Of a stretch of DNA of 64,000 bases, positions 63,256 through 64,000 are shown one piece after another. This stretch comes from Anseongella ginsenosidimutans (GTDB lineage: Bacteria > Bacteroidota > Bacteroidia > Sphingobacteriales > Sphingobacteriaceae). Position numbers and translations under genes: made by a program. The stretch lies in assembly GCF_008033235.1 (NCBI RefSeq), contig NZ_CP042432.1:2418001-2482000 (forward strand), written 5' to 3'. Numbering within the stretch: the stretch's first letter is position 1; every line of letters begins with the position of its first letter. The notes under the pieces are model-generated. The model was not told the origin of the DNA. It saw nothing but the letters and a program-made list of their open reading frames with translations, and did no database searches.

Positions 63256-64000
63256 TCACTTTTCCATGGGATGGGCTTTTAGCAGTTCTTCCGGCGTGTA
63301 GAAACCTGAATGGTCCTTCACGGCTGCGCGTACTTTTTCTACTTGTTCGGGACGGATTACCGTCGCTTTATTGCCGAAGGCGTTTCGCACATAGGTGAGT
63401 ACCGCGGCTACTTCCTCATCGTTTAACAGGCCTTCGAATGGTGTCATGGGTACCTGGCCGGGATATTTCTTTCCATTGACCTCAAGGGGGCCGATTAGGC
63501 CTTTCAAGGTCAGTTTTATCAGCCGTTCTTCATTGCCGGTTGCCCAGGGGGAAGCGGCCAGCGGCGGGAAGCCGGATGCTTCCAGGCCTTTTCCATCCGG
63601 TTGATGACAGGTGGCGCAGAATCCGTCCCGGGCGTAAATTTCTTTTCCTTTTTTAAACAGGTCCAGGTCTTTGCCTTTGAGGGTAGTTTCCAGGGGCTGG
63701 TTTTCCTGCTTCTTTTCTTTCACATTCTTACCTTCCAGATGGGCTACCGCGGCCTCATAGGAGGGGGCGATCCATTTGTCCATGGGAGCTTCCCCGGCGG
63801 CTTCCAGTATCGCGAGGCCGGCTTCCCGGTCAGGCAGCCAGGAGGCCGCCAGAATGGCTTCGAGACGGACGCGTCCGTGTTCGTCATTGACAGCTTTCAT
63901 AAGTAATTCGTTTGTGTCCTGAAGTTTATATCCGTAATAGCGAACTACGCGTACGGCCGCGGCCCGCGCCCGGTAATCGGGTGAGTTCAGCACACGGTCC
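63256..64000 (-). CDS. HEAT-repeat / c-type cytochrome protein (partial, C-terminal part)
   Basis: The frame is open to the right edge (reads DRVLNSPDYRARAAAVRVVRY from 63999), so the true start is outside. HEAT-like helices (RVRLEAILAASWLPDREAGLAIL) precede a cytochrome c domain with heme site CATCH (DGFCATCHQPDGKG) and a probable Met ligand in GQVPMTPFEG. This arrangement is typical of the C-terminus of large PQQ-dependent or PVC-type dehydrogenases. It shares the cytochrome pattern of the lipoprotein at 20533-21024. Confidence 0.85.
   Translation of the reverse strand, partial: DRVLNSPDYRARAAAVRVVRYYGYKLQDTNELLMKAVNDEHGRVRLEAILAASWLPDREAGLAILEAAGEAPMDKWIAPSYEAAVAHLEGKNVKEKKQENQPLETTLKGKDLDLFKKGKEIYARDGFCATCHQPDGKGLEASGFPPLAASPWATGNEERLIKLTLKGLIGPLEVNGKKYPGQVPMTPFEGLLNDEEVAAVLTYVRNAFGNKATVIRPEQVEKVRAAVKDHSGFYTPEELLKAHPMEK

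Overview
The window comes from a Bacteroidota chromosome, probably a Sphingobacteriia/Chitinophagia/Cytophagia-type environmental organism; I cannot name a genus. The evidence is three secreted proteins with the type B (gliding-associated) C-terminal sorting module of the type IX secretion system (T9SS) next to a PorP/SprF protein, a giant protein with a type A sorting tail, -7 boxes of the form TAnnTTTG, and Bacteroidota-style enzymes such as lysS with a C-terminal extension and a 947-residue FAD/Fe-S oxidase. I see no tRNA, rRNA, CRISPR array, prophage or complete insertion sequence.

Layout. 1-2 kb: the tail of an ABC ATPase, a 49-codon permease remnant cut off by an Rpn/PD-(D/E)XK transposase-like gene, and a DUF1801 gene. 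2-4 kb: two exported beta-solenoid proteins (DUF4097 and pentapeptide repeat) behind a sigma-54-type promoter. 4-7 kb: a lipoprotein-type TPR histidine kinase and a LytTR response regulator. 7-17.5 kb: a 3,265-residue T9SS cargo protein followed by a small lipoprotein that resembles one of its domains. 17.5-22.3 kb: a frameshifted SNF2 helicase, a cytochrome c lipoprotein and a PQQ-type sugar dehydrogenase. 22.3-27 kb: a second sigma-54-type promoter driving ABC ATPase-TolC-HlyD, then gpsA. 27-38 kb: housekeeping genes (cysM-cysE, proline dehydrogenase, lysS, rhlE-csp, ung, lrp, mntR-mntH-smpB). 38-48.4 kb: a four-gene T9SS operon (PorP/SprF plus three type B cargo proteins). 48.4-60.6 kb: a MscS channel, FAD/Fe-S oxidase, GH32 fructanase, frameshifted TonB receptor, acyl-CoA dehydrogenase, class C serine hydrolase and DUF1579 protein. 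60.7-63.3 kb: an AT-richer patch with an AraC regulator, two tandem RibD/DHFR-like reductases and a decayed TPR gene. The right edge is a truncated HEAT/cytochrome c protein.

Main observations. (1) Two intergenic regions 20 kb apart share one architecture: two tandem 16-bp TGTCCG-N4-CGGACA-like palindromes, then a GG-N10-GC sigma-54 promoter. In both, the distance from the first palindrome to the -24 GG is exactly 90 bp. This implies a shared NtrC-type activator encoded elsewhere. (2) Four genes are frameshifted, and each is restored by adding one G or C to an existing G/C run. That pattern suggests consensus errors more than gene decay. (3) A dispersed repeat starts at the stop codon of three unrelated genes, in the sense orientation, with its core 13-14 nt after the stop. 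(4) Short in-frame tandem repeats lie in the N-terminal coding region of the histidine kinase and of the giant secreted protein.
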